Below are positions 17,479 to 25,646 of a DNA stretch of 64,000 nt, piece after piece. Made by a program: the position numbers and the translations under genes. Within the stretch, counting starts at the first letter, position 1; the number at the start of each line of letters is the position of its first letter. Origin of the DNA: Thermopolyspora sp044507605. Lineage in GTDB: Bacteria; Actinomycetota; Actinomycetes; Streptosporangiales; Streptosporangiaceae. The DNA lies in the NCBI GenBank assembly GCA_044507605.1, contig JBIQJI010000005.1, forward strand, positions 95,572-159,571. Reading direction: 5' to 3'. The notes under the pieces are model-generated. The model saw only the letters and a list, made by a program, of their open reading frames with translations. It searched no databases and was not told where the DNA came from.

Positions 17479-18933
17479 TCAGCTCGTGGGGGAGCCGTCC
17501 TGTTTCACCGAGGCGTCCTGCTCCGCTGAGCCGTGCCGTTTCACCGAGGCGTCCTGTTCCGCCGGGTCGCCCGGTTCCGCAGGGATGTCGTATTCCGTCG
17601 GACCGCCCGGTTCCGCCGAGGCGTCCTGTTCCGTCAGACCGCCCGGTTCCGCCGGAGCGCCCTCTTTTATCGGGTTGTCCTCTTTTTCCGAGGTGTGCTG
17701 TTCGGGGGAACCGTCTTTCTTCGCCCACGGACTTCGGGCGCGCCACTTGCGGCGGGCTTTGGCGACCGCCGTGGCGGAGTCGGGGCGGTCGTGCACCTCG
17801 GCGTGGAGCTGGAACCGGCCGTCGGGCCGGACTCCGGCCTGGAGGCGCCCGCCCAGGGACTCCACGCGCAGGGTGAGGTTGCGGATGCCGCTGCCCACGC
17901 ACTGCTCGTCGGGCACGGCGGTGATGCCGTCGTTGACCATGCACAGCCGCACCCGGTCGCCGGCGCGGTCGACGTTGATCTCGCAGCGGTCGGGGTCGCT
18001 GTGGCGGAGCATGTTGGTGACGCCCTCGCGCAGCACGGTCGACAGCACGGTGCTGGTCTGCTGCGAGAGGGCGGAGATGTCGAGATGGACGTCGACCTGG
18101 GTGTCGACGCCGGCCACGCGGAGGATCGCCCGCACCGACCGCAGCTCCGACTCCAGCGACATGTTGCGGTAGCCGCTCGACACCATGCGCACGTCGGCGA
18201 GCGCCTGCCGGGTGATGCGCAGGACCTCGCGCAGCTCGCGGCTCGTCGAGGTCCAGTTGTCCATGCCCAGCCGCAGCGTCAGCTCGACCTTGTGCGCGAC
18301 GGTGGAGAGGCTGTAGCCGAGCAGGTCGTGCAGGTCGCGGGCGAACCTGGTGCGTTCTTTCTCCACGGCGACCTGGGCGAGCGCGGCCCGCGACTGGTCC
18401 ACCTCGACGACCAGCTCGGACATCCTGATCAGGCCGTACACGACGAGCGCGGTGTTGACCGAGGCGATGAAGATGTAGGCGAGGGAGAACACCCCGGTGT
18501 CGCCGACCACTGCGAAGTGGCCCAGGTTGCCGACGACGATGACGGTGAAGGCGATCCACGCCGGCGCCGGCGACAGGACCAGCAGGCAGCTGCTGGCGAG
18601 GAAACTCGGCATGCCGAGCCAGCCCTCGCCGAGCCACGGCGCGGGGGCGTAGACGAGCACCGCCTGCGTGATCAGCATCGGAATGCGCAGCGGGCCGGTG
18701 CGCCGTTCGGCGCTGCCGAAGTAGGCGACCTGCATGACCAGGATGAGGGCCGTGTCGACGATGCCGATGACGAGGGGCACCGGGGAGTGGTGCTCGCCGA
18801 GGAACTTGACCGCGTTGATCACCCCGAAGCCGGTGATGACGATCGCGACCATGGCCTTGGCGAGCCGGGGGGCCAGCCGGATCTGTCTGCCCCCTACCGG
18901 CCGCTGCCTCGAACCGGTGTCACTGCCGACCAC
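17479..18933 (-). CDS. DesK-type sensor histidine kinase with repetitive C-terminal tail
   Basis: A 484-residue membrane kinase. About five hydrophobic segments fill residues 25-175. The dimerisation/phospho-acceptor motif is RFARDLHDLLGYSLS with His202, then an ATPase domain with LREGVTNMLRHSDPDRCEIN and GSGIRNLTLRVESLGG. The last 90 residues are unusual: a basic patch (KARRKWRARSPWAKK) followed by acidic repeats of the type EPGGPTEYDIP and EQDASVK, not found in standard kinases. GTG 18933 is preceded by GGGGAGGG. The gene lies 95 bp downstream of the TOMM cyclodehydratase on the same strand and converges on the response regulator. Confidence 0.93.
   Translation of the reverse strand: MVGSDTGSRQRPVGGRQIRLAPRLAKAMVAIVITGFGVINAVKFLGEHHSPVPLVIGIVDTALILVMQVAYFGSAERRTGPLRIPMLITQAVLVYAPAPWLGEGWLGMPSFLASSCLLVLSPAPAWIAFTVIVVGNLGHFAVVGDTGVFSLAYIFIASVNTALVVYGLIRMSELVVEVDQSRAALAQVAVEKERTRFARDLHDLLGYSLSTVAHKVELTLRLGMDNWTSTSRELREVLRITRQALADVRMVSSGYRNMSLESELRSVRAILRVAGVDTQVDVHLDISALSQQTSTVLSTVLREGVTNMLRHSDPDRCEINVDRAGDRVRLCMVNDGITAVPDEQCVGSGIRNLTLRVESLGGRLQAGVRPDGRFQLHAEVHDRPDSATAVAKARRKWRARSPWAKKDGSPEQHTSEKEDNPIKEGAPAEPGGLTEQDASAEPGGPTEYDIPAEPGDPAEQDASVKRHGSAEQDASVKQDGSPTS
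17505..17690. repeat. Coding tandem repeats in the histidine kinase tail
   Basis: Imperfect units around GAGGCGTCCTGTTCCG and CCCGGTTCCGCC recur through the last part of the kinase gene and encode the repeated EQDASVK and AEPGGPTE-like tail. Identical sub-blocks suggest slippage or unequal exchange. Confidence 0.7.
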
Positions 18934-19028
18934 GTGGCGGCCCTCCCCACCCGTGGAGGTGATGATCGAAGCTTAACCGATGACGGCGCATGACAGCCAG
19001 TGGAGAGGTTGGTGCGGAGAGGGGCCGG

Positions 19029-21323
19029 CTAGACGAACGGGGGCGGGTCGTTGAGGTCCTCGTACGCTGTCGGAGCGTCGAGCCTGCCGAGCCGCACCGG
19101 CACGTCGTAGAGCCGCCCGGGGGCGAATCTCGGCCAGAACGGCCGCAGCCCCGGCACGATGACCTTGACGACGGGCAGTTCGATGTCGGGCCTGGTCTGG
19201 TCGAGCATCAGCAGTTCCATGCCCTTGGCCGCGAGCAGGTCGCGGATCGCCGTGATGTCGTCCAGCAGGTCGGGCCGCCACGGCCACGAGCGGTCGCCCG
19301 GAGCCGTGGCCGGCTGCGCCCGGTCGGGCAGCAGGCACGGGTGGCCGGCGACGGTGGCCTCGCGCCACCAGCGCGACGCGCCGGGGTCGCGGGTGCCGTG
19401 TCCGCCTGGCCGGTCGGCGTCGAGGACGGCCGGGAGGAGCTGGTTCATCTCGGTGAGCGCGCGGCGCAGCGCCACCCGCGGGTCGAAGTGCGCGCCGAAC
19501 CCGAACGTGATGTTCTCGGGTCCCGCGCCGGTGCGCCGGGAGATCGCGGCCATGGCCGGGACGCCGAGGTCGGAGGTGACGTCGAGCACCCACAGCTCGC
19601 GGCCGAGCTCGGCGTACACGTCGCGGATGCGGTCCGCCCAGTGATCGTGGAACGCCGCCACGTCCACGGCGGGCTGCCGGGTGCGGTTGTACCACCACAG
19701 CGCCACCGCGTCGCGTTCGACCAGTTCGAGGAAGCCCTGCACCAGAGCGTCCTCCAGGCTGGCGCCGGCGGCGGACCCGTTGGAGTCGGCCCGGACGAAG
19801 CCGCGGCTCAGCTCGGCCGGGGTGCCATAGTAGAGCAGCCCGGTCGGCAGCAGGCGGTGCGTGTCGCGGGTGAGCGACCAGACGGGGGTCCAGGCGATCG
19901 GCACCGTCTCGTCGAAGGGCGCGCACACGTAGGCGGCGGGGCAGCCGGCCCGGTTCCACTGCGCCCGGTCGGCGAACTGCCGGGGATGGTAGAGCTGGCA
20001 TTCGTCGGGGTGCACGGCACGGTCGCGCACGTCGGCGTAGCTCGCCACCACCATGGTCTCGTCGCCCTGGAAGGTGCCCGAGCGCCGCTCCAGGGCCTCG
20101 CACAGCGCGCTGACCTCGGCGTCGAGGGCGGTGACGCCTTTGCCGCCGTTCACCCAGGGCGGGCTCGGGGCCATGGTGCCCGGCCGGGACGCGGGGCCGG
20201 TGGGGCTTTCGCTCGCCACGTACGAGTGCAGCGGCTCGGGGGTGCGCGGGTCGCGCTGGATGGCGGTGACCAGGCCGGTGATGGGGCTGATCAGGTGCCG
20301 GTACCGTTCGTACACTCGCCGCGGCGGCTCGGCGTGCCCGCCGCCGGCGGCCGTCTTCGGCCGGGAGACGAGCCGCGGCGGCCGCCACGCACGGCCCCGC
20401 CCCAGGGTGGGATCGCCGCACTCTTCGCATTGGGGGCGGCGACGCAGCCGGTGACGGTCCGATGTCATCGTGAGCGTGTCGAGGGTGAGGATGTCGTGCC
20501 GCTCCTCGGGGCGGTGCCCGGCGGCCCAGTGCGCCGCGTGCAGCAGCGCGATCTGCAGGCCCACGGTGACGCTCGCCGCGATGCGCACCTGCGGGCGGGG
20601 CGCGGGGCCGGTCTCGCCCCGGGCGCGCTGCACCTGCGCCTCCGCCCATCGGTTGGCCCACAGGCGGTGGGCCAGGCACGCCCAGCAGGGGCCGTCGCCG
20701 GGTTCGAACACCGGGCCGATCCAGACCGTCGTCCCGGTGGGCTTGGCGAGCAGCCAGGCGCGGCCGGCGGCGCGGTGCGCCCGGGCGATCTCGGGCAGCG
20801 CGGCGTTCAGGTAGTCGTCGCACAGCACGACCGTCAGGTCCGACGGGTCCGCCGGGTCCGACAGGTCTGCCAGGTATGCCGGGTCCGTGTCGCCGGCCGT
20901 GTCGCCGGCGACGGCCAGGCCGGCCGCGTGGCACGCCTCGCGCGCGAGCGCCGGGTCGATCGAGCCGGCCGTCACCAGGCGCACCCGCGCCCGCGTCGCC
21001 CGCTCGGCTGCGGCGGCGCCTTCCATTCCTGCTGCCTCCCAGTACGCCACGTCACCCGGATCGACGATCTCCGGCGGATATTCGGCCACCAGATCGGCCG
21101 CGGCCAGCCTGGCCAACAGGCCCGACACCTGCGCGGCGGGGGCGCCGCCGGGGGCCTCGGAGACCACCTCGGCCCGGCTCCTGGTCCCGTCGAGCAACGG
21201 GACCAGGGCCTCGGCGTACCTGCCCCGCAGGGCGGTCATACCGTGCTCCCCGAACAGATAGGCGCCTTGTCCGGCCAGCACGACCGGCCGCAGGTACCGT
21301 CTCCACCCCAGCACGGTCGGCAT
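19029..21323 (-). CDS. TOMM leader-binding / YcaO cyclodehydratase fusion
   Basis: A 764-residue fusion of the ThiF-like precursor-binding domain (residues 1 to about 330) and a YcaO domain (about 340 to 764). The first half has two CxxC pairs (GPCWACLAHR near 208 and PQCEECGD near 300) expected to hold structural zinc. YcaO ATP-binding features include VSALCEALERRSG and the Glu/Arg-rich FLELVERDAVALWWYN. The protein ends in DPPPFV, a proline-rich C terminus as in azoline-forming YcaOs. Such enzymes convert Cys/Ser/Thr of a precursor into azolines in the cytoplasm. The small precursor-like gene lies 12 bp upstream. No flavin dehydrogenase (B protein) is nearby, so the product may stay at the azoline stage or use a remote enzyme. 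Confidence 0.92.
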   Translation of the reverse strand: MPTVLGWRRYLRPVVLAGQGAYLFGEHGMTALRGRYAEALVPLLDGTRSRAEVVSEAPGGAPAAQVSGLLARLAAADLVAEYPPEIVDPGDVAYWEAAGMEGAAAAERATRARVRLVTAGSIDPALAREACHAAGLAVAGDTAGDTDPAYLADLSDPADPSDLTVVLCDDYLNAALPEIARAHRAAGRAWLLAKPTGTTVWIGPVFEPGDGPCWACLAHRLWANRWAEAQVQRARGETGPAPRPQVRIAASVTVGLQIALLHAAHWAAGHRPEERHDILTLDTLTMTSDRHRLRRRPQCEECGDPTLGRGRAWRPPRLVSRPKTAAGGGHAEPPRRVYERYRHLISPITGLVTAIQRDPRTPEPLHSYVASESPTGPASRPGTMAPSPPWVNGGKGVTALDAEVSALCEALERRSGTFQGDETMVVASYADVRDRAVHPDECQLYHPRQFADRAQWNRAGCPAAYVCAPFDETVPIAWTPVWSLTRDTHRLLPTGLLYYGTPAELSRGFVRADSNGSAAGASLEDALVQGFLELVERDAVALWWYNRTRQPAVDVAAFHDHWADRIRDVYAELGRELWVLDVTSDLGVPAMAAISRRTGAGPENITFGFGAHFDPRVALRRALTEMNQLLPAVLDADRPGGHGTRDPGASRWWREATVAGHPCLLPDRAQPATAPGDRSWPWRPDLLDDITAIRDLLAAKGMELLMLDQTRPDIELPVVKVIVPGLRPFWPRFAPGRLYDVPVRLGRLDAPTAYEDLNDPPPFV

Positions 21324-21335
21324 CGGGGCGACGCC

Positions 21336-21467
21336 TCACGTGTCCTCCGCGTGCGGGCCGTCCTGCCAGCAGATCTGGCTGAACCGGGCCAGGTCGAATC
21401 GAATGGTCGCGAGCTCGTCGAACTCGACGATTTCCAGCTCGGTGTCGCACAGCATTGTGTTAGCCAT
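21336..21467 (-). CDS. Putative TOMM RiPP precursor peptide (43 aa)
   Basis: A short gene directly upstream of the cyclodehydratase, read as one transcript. The start at 21467 has a strong ribosome site (AGGGAAGGA, about seven bases away). The peptide begins MANTMLCDTELEIVEFDELA, an acidic leader-like stretch. It ends in a short candidate core FSQICWQDGPHAEDT containing one Ser, one Cys, one Thr and a Trp. Few modifiable residues make it unlike thiopeptide or goadsporin precursors. An alternative is that the peptide is a recognition or scaffold peptide rather than a classic core. Length, position, ribosome site and acidic leader support a real gene. Confidence 0.75.
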   Translation of the reverse strand: MANTMLCDTELEIVEFDELATIRFDLARFSQICWQDGPHAEDT

Positions 21468-21576
21468 TGTGCGATCCTTCCCTAACCGTAGTGTCAGGTG
21501 TTCATCACGCCGTTGATTCTTGAGTGAGTTCGCCAGAATTGCCAGCCGATAAGTTCATGAAGTCGACGTGAGATTT

Positions 21577-21593
21577 TCATGTCGCACACATGA
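21577..21593. promoter_or_regulatory. Inverted repeat in the divergent RiPP/ParB-regulator spacer
   Basis: TCATGT (21577-21582) and ACATGA (21588-21593) flank five bases, midway in the 238-bp spacer between the leftward peptide gene and the rightward StrR-like gene. It is a candidate operator for either transcript. No other gene is seen in the spacer. Confidence 0.35.
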
Positions 21594-21705
21594 CTCATGC
21601 TCTACCCGGCCCGCTGCGGTCCGGGTCAGCCTGGTTGAGGCAGTGCCGTGATTCCCCGGCCGATCCGGGCCCGGGATCTCCCAACGGGGAAGGGGGTGGT
21701 CTTTC

Positions 21706-22737
21706 GTGCGGCATCCATTCGACCCTTCGGCGCAGGCCCTGGAGCCGCCTCCGGCGGACGCGCCGGCGTCCGCGGACGCTCCGCCGGTGGACGAGCGGGC
21801 CGAGGTGGCGCCGATCGACTCACTGCTGCCCGCCGACTCGCCCCGCCTGTCCGGGGAGGACCTCGGTCATGCCCGCTCGCTCGGCGAGAAGCTGGCGACG
21901 TTCCCGCCGATCCTCGTCAACCGGCGCACCATGCGCGTCATCGACGGGATGCACCGGCTGCGCGCGGCGCTGCTGGCCGGCCACACCACGATCAAGGTGC
22001 GGTACGTCGACGCCACGCCGCAGGAGGCGTTCCTGCTGGCCGTCAAGGCGAACATCGAACACGGCCTGCCCCTGTCGCTGGCCGACCGGGAGGCGGCGGC
22101 ACGGCGCATCATCGAGTGGCATCCCGAGTGGTCCGACCGGGCCATCGCCGGCTACGTCGGCCTGGCCCCCAACACGGTGGGCGAGATACGTCGGCGTTCA
22201 AGTGCGCAATCCGTGCGGTTGAACGCGAGGGTCGGCCGCGATGGCAGGGTCCGCCCGCTGAGCACCGCCGACGCCCGGCAGCGGGCGAGCGAGATCCTCA
22301 GCGACCGTCCCGAGACCTCGCTGCGCGAGGTCGCCAGGATGTCGGGGCTGTCGCTCGGCACGGTCTACGACGTGCGCGAACGGATGCGCCAGGGCCAGAG
22401 CCCGGTGCCGGAGCGGCAGTGCGCCGGCCGGCGGCGGGCCGAGCCGGACTGCGGCTCGCGGCTGGTGTCGTTCCGGCGCCGGCATCCCGGCGGGCCGACC
22501 TGGGCCGCGATCCGGCCGAAGCTCAGCGATGACCCCACGGTGCGCTACACCGAGTCGGGCCGCGCGCTGCTGCGCTGGCTCGACACGCGGATTCCGGGCG
22601 AGGGGGAGTGGCGCAAGATCATCGAGGCGGTGCCCCCGCACTGGGTCGACGTCCTCGCGAGCGTGGCGCACTCGTGCGGCGACGAGTGGCACGAGTTCGC
22701 CCGGGAGCTCGACCGGCGCCGCCAGGACATGGCATGA
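21706..22737 (+). CDS. StrR-like regulator with ParB N-terminal domain
   Basis: A 343-residue DNA-binding protein. After a proline/alanine-rich head it has the ParB-type nuclease fold (PPILVNRRTMRVIDGMHRLR, about residues 68-88). Two helix-turn-helix segments follow (WSDRAIAGYVGLAPNTVGEI and SLREVARMSGLSLGTVYDVR). This arrangement matches StrR/NovG-type pathway activators of antibiotic clusters rather than chromosome-partition ParB. The GTG start at 21706 has GGGGAAGGGGG upstream. It heads the rightward block and is 54 bp before the malonyltransferase gene, so it probably activates the PKS, the RiPP genes or both. Confidence 0.9.
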   Translation: MRHPFDPSAQALEPPPADAPASADAPPVDERAEVAPIDSLLPADSPRLSGEDLGHARSLGEKLATFPPILVNRRTMRVIDGMHRLRAALLAGHTTIKVRYVDATPQEAFLLAVKANIEHGLPLSLADREAAARRIIEWHPEWSDRAIAGYVGLAPNTVGEIRRRSSAQSVRLNARVGRDGRVRPLSTADARQRASEILSDRPETSLREVARMSGLSLGTVYDVRERMRQGQSPVPERQCAGRRRAEPDCGSRLVSFRRRHPGGPTWAAIRPKLSDDPTVRYTESGRALLRWLDTRIPGEGEWRKIIEAVPPHWVDVLASVAHSCGDEWHEFARELDRRRQDMA

Positions 22738-22791
22738 CGGCGGCCACCCGTGCCGGGCCGACCGGCGTGACGAGACGAGAGCAGGTGGGTG

Positions 22792-23745
22792 ATGACCCGA
22801 ACGGCCTTCCTCTTTCCGGGGCAGGGGTCCCAGAAGGTGGGCATGGGGCGTGACTTCGTCGAGCGCTTTCCGGGGCTGCGCGAGCGCTGGTTCGACGCGG
22901 CCGACGACATTCTCGGCATGCCGCTCACCCGCCTGTGCTTCGAAGGCCCCGAAGACGAGCTGCGGCGTACCGAGAACACCCAGCCGGCGATCTTCGTGAC
23001 GAGTCTGGCGATCATGGATGTGCTCTGTTCGGCGGGGCTGCGGCCCGACGCGGCGGCCGGGCACAGCCTGGGGGAGTACGCCGCGCTGGTGTGCGCCGGC
23101 GCCATCGGCTTCGCCGACGCGCTGCGCCTGGTGAGGCGGCGCGGCGAGCTGATGGCGCGGGTGAACGAGCGCACCCCCGGCACGATGGCCGCAGTCATCG
23201 GTCTGCCGCCGGAGCAGGTCGAGGACCTGTGCGAACGGGCACGCGAGGCCACCGGCGAGGTCGTGTCGCCGGCCAACTACAACGAGCCCGAGCAGACGGT
23301 CGTCTCCGGGGCCGACACGGCCGTCGAGCACGCCGCCGGCCTGGCCGCGCGTGCCGGGGCGCGCATCGTGCGGCTGCGGGTGGGCGCGCCGTTCCACTGC
23401 GGCCTGATGGACGTGCTCGACGCCGACTTCGGCGCCGCCCTCGACGAGGTGACGTTCGCCGACCCCCGAATGCCGGTCGTCGCCAATGTCACCGGCGCCT
23501 ACGTCACCACCGCCGCCGAGGTGAAGGCGGCGCTGCGCGCCCAGGTGTCGGGGGCGGTGCGGTGGACCGAGACGGTGCGCCTGCTCGCGCGCGACGGCTA
23601 CGACATGTTCGTGGAGGCCGGGCCCGGCCGGGCGCTCAGCGGCTTCTGCATGAAGATCGTGCCGGACCTGCCGGTGCACAGCGCCGGCCAGGTGCGGCGG
23701 CTGCGGAGCCTGCTGCCGGACCTCGACCGGGCCGGCACGGCCTGA
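22792..23745 (+). CDS. Malonyl-CoA:ACP acyltransferase (FabD family)
   Basis: A 317-residue acyltransferase that loads extender units on ACP. It begins TAFLFPGQGSQKVGMGRDF, has the nucleophile in AGHSLGEYAALV (Ser92) and the catalytic His in VGAPFHCGLMDVLD. Length matches bacterial FabD. I chose ATG 22792 with GCAGGTGGG ahead; GTG one codon upstream is possible. A strong 40-nt palindrome follows the gene and probably separates it transcriptionally from the ACP gene. Cluster location suggests it serves the PKS rather than housekeeping fatty acid synthesis. Confidence 0.93.
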   Translation: MTRTAFLFPGQGSQKVGMGRDFVERFPGLRERWFDAADDILGMPLTRLCFEGPEDELRRTENTQPAIFVTSLAIMDVLCSAGLRPDAAAGHSLGEYAALVCAGAIGFADALRLVRRRGELMARVNERTPGTMAAVIGLPPEQVEDLCERAREATGEVVSPANYNEPEQTVVSGADTAVEHAAGLAARAGARIVRLRVGAPFHCGLMDVLDADFGAALDEVTFADPRMPVVANVTGAYVTTAAEVKAALRAQVSGAVRWTETVRLLARDGYDMFVEAGPGRALSGFCMKIVPDLPVHSAGQVRRLRSLLPDLDRAGTA

Positions 23746-23760
23746 GGCAGAAAAAATACG

Positions 23761-23800
23761 GTATGCGGCACGGCCGCCGATCGGCGGCCGTGCCGCATAC
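23761..23800. terminator. Perfect 40-nt palindrome after the malonyltransferase gene
   Basis: Every base from 23761 to 23780 pairs with 23781-23800, centred on GATC, giving a stem of 18 or more bp with a minimal loop. It starts 16 bp after the fabD-type stop. There is no T run on the plus strand (six A precede it, so the T run would be on the minus strand). Factor-independent termination on either strand or mRNA-end protection is likely. Confidence 0.75.
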
Positions 23801-23963
23801 TGCTTGAAAAGCGTGCGCCCGAAAAGTGTATTCGGGCGGGCCTGCATTCCGCCGCCCCCATTCCGCCGTTTCACCGGCCGTCGAACGGTGCCGTGCGGGG
23901 ACCCCGGTGTGCGATTCTCGACGGGCCCGCAATTCATCCGGTCTGGCGAGTCAGGAGCGCAGC

Positions 23964-24362
23964 ATGACGAAGGATTCAATTTACGCGGCGGTCCACCCGG
24001 CGGTGGCGGAGGCGCTCGGCCTGGACGAGGACGAGGTCCGGCCCGACTCCACGCTCATGGACGAGCTCGGCGCCGAGTCGATCGACCTGCTCGACATCCT
24101 GTTCCGGATCGAACGCTCGACCGGGATCAAGATCCAGGCGGCGGACCTGTCGGACTACGTACAGGGCGGCATCCCCGACGAGGAGTTCGGGGACGAGAAC
24201 GAGATCATCACGCCGAAGGGGCTGCAGCAGCTGAAGAAGGTGATGCCGCAGCTCGACATCGACCGGCTCGCCGGCAGGCTCGCGGCCGAGGACGTGATGG
24301 GCCACTTCACCGTCGAGAACCTGGTGACGCTCGTGTCCCAGCGGGCCGGCGTGGCGGTGTGA
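23964..24362 (+). CDS. Acyl carrier protein
   Basis: A 132-residue carrier protein. The phosphopantetheine site is DELGAESIDLLDILFRIE with Ser39, preceded by a helix I typical of ACPs. It is about 50 residues longer than FabC/AcpP; the extra C-terminal part (LQQLKKVMPQLDIDRLAGRL) looks helical. Such long ACPs occur with specialised type II systems. It starts at ATG 23964 with AGGAG 9 bp upstream and opens the PKS operon, whose promoter probably lies in 23801-23963. The ketoreductase follows after 26 bp. Confidence 0.92.
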   Translation: MTKDSIYAAVHPAVAEALGLDEDEVRPDSTLMDELGAESIDLLDILFRIERSTGIKIQAADLSDYVQGGIPDEEFGDENEIITPKGLQQLKKVMPQLDIDRLAGRLAAEDVMGHFTVENLVTLVSQRAGVAV

Positions 24363-24388
24363 CCGCCATGGGGCGGGAGGAGACGCGA

Positions 24389-25162
24389 ATGGACCTCGAG
24401 GGCCGCGTCGCGCTGGTCACCGGCGCGTCGCGCGGGATCGGCCGCGCCACGGCGCTGCGCCTCGCGCGCGAGGGCGCGGCGGTGGGCGTCAACTACCGCT
24501 CCGGCCGGCGCGAGGCGCAGGACGTGGTGCGCGACATCGAGGCGATGCAGGGGACGGCCGTCGCGATCCAGGGCGACGTCTCCGACTACGAGCAGGCCCA
24601 GGACATCGTGGCCAAGACGGTCGCCGACCTCGGCGGCCTGCACGTCCTGGTCAACAACGCGGGCATCGCCAGGGACGCGCTGATCTTCACGATGGAGCCC
24701 GCCGACTGGCTGGCCGTCATGACGGTCAACTTCGGCGGCGTCTTCAACTGCACCAAGGCCGCGTTGCCGCACTTCGCCGCCCAGCGCGACGGTGTCATCG
24801 TCAACGTGTCGTCGATGATGGGGGAGCGCGGCTGGACCGGAGAGTCCAACTACGCCGCGTCGAAGGGCGCGATCAACGCCTTCACCCGCTGCTGCGCGGT
24901 CGAGACGGCGCGCTTCGGCATCAGGGTGAACGCCGTGCTGCCCGGTTTCTCCCCCACCGATCTCGTCGCCGAGCTGCTCGACAAGGACGGCGGCAAGGGC
25001 ATCAAACGGCAGATCCCGCTGCGCGGGTTCGCCGACGCCGACGACGTGGCGCAGGCCGTGGCCTTCCTGGCCGGCCCGCGGTCCGGCCAGATCACCGGCT
25101 CGCTGCTGCCCGTCGACGGCGGGGTGGGCGCGCAGCTCGGGCTCGGACGGACCAACTGGTGA
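24389..25162 (+). CDS. 3-oxoacyl-ACP reductase (FabG-like ketoreductase)
   Basis: A 257-residue short-chain dehydrogenase. Cofactor motif VTGASRGIGRATALRLA, structural VNNAGIARD, catalytic Ser in VNVSSMMG and Tyr/Lys in NYAASKGAINAF are all present, so it should be active. The C terminus GSLLPVDGG fits FabG. Ribosome site GGGAGGAG precedes ATG 24389; ATG 24368 is a weaker option. It would reduce the beta-keto group of ACP-bound intermediates before dehydration. Confidence 0.93.
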   Translation: MDLEGRVALVTGASRGIGRATALRLAREGAAVGVNYRSGRREAQDVVRDIEAMQGTAVAIQGDVSDYEQAQDIVAKTVADLGGLHVLVNNAGIARDALIFTMEPADWLAVMTVNFGGVFNCTKAALPHFAAQRDGVIVNVSSMMGERGWTGESNYAASKGAINAFTRCCAVETARFGIRVNAVLPGFSPTDLVAELLDKDGGKGIKRQIPLRGFADADDVAQAVAFLAGPRSGQITGSLLPVDGGVGAQLGLGRTNW

Positions 25163-25190
25163 ACGCGACCAGCCGTGAGGAGGCCGGCCC

Positions 25191-25646
25191 GTGCGGTTCC
25201 ATCTGATCGACCGTGTCGACGCCTACGAGCCGCGCCGGTCCGTACGGGCCCGCAAGCTGACCTCGGTCAGCGAGGAGCTGTGGGAGCCGTCGCCGGCGGG
25301 GCCCGTCATGCCTCCGCCGCTGGTGCTGGAGTCGCTGTGCCAGGCCGCGACCTGGCTGATCGTGGCCAGCACCGAGCGGCGCAAGCGGGCCGCCCTGCTG
25401 CAGATCGGGTCGGTGTCGTTCCCGGCCCGTGCGGTGCGGCCGGGCGACGTGCTGGAGCTGAGGGGCGAGGTGACGTCCATGTCGGACGAGATGGCCGTGC
25501 TGTCGGGCGAGGCGTCGGTCGACGGCCGGCGGGTCCTCGCCGCGAACGACATCATGTGCGCCCTCATCGACGCCGGCGACCTGCAGGAGCTCGACGAGAC
25601 CGCCAGGCTGCAGCGCCAGCTCATCAGGGCGGAGGAGGAGTCATGA
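25191..25646 (+). CDS. Hotdog dehydratase-like subunit keeping Glu but lacking His
   Basis: A 151-residue FabZ/FabA-like hotdog protein. Aligned without gaps to the FabZ segment H-F-P-x-x-P-V-M-P-G-V-L-x-I-E, its sequence is PSPAGPVMPPPLVLE. The catalytic His is Pro33 while the catalytic Glu is kept as Glu47. It is therefore unlikely to dehydrate alone. The protein encoded two genes downstream has the opposite pattern, suggesting a heterodimer. The GTG start at 25191 has GGAGG upstream; the stop overlaps the KS start (ATGA). Confidence 0.82.
   Translation: MRFHLIDRVDAYEPRRSVRARKLTSVSEELWEPSPAGPVMPPPLVLESLCQAATWLIVASTERRKRAALLQIGSVSFPARAVRPGDVLELRGEVTSMSDEMAVLSGEASVDGRRVLAANDIMCALIDAGDLQELDETARLQRQLIRAEEES

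Noticed and set aside
21706..22737. Chromosome-partition ParB
   Set aside because: No ParA partner or parS-like sites, and the layout and neighbours match StrR-type pathway regulators.
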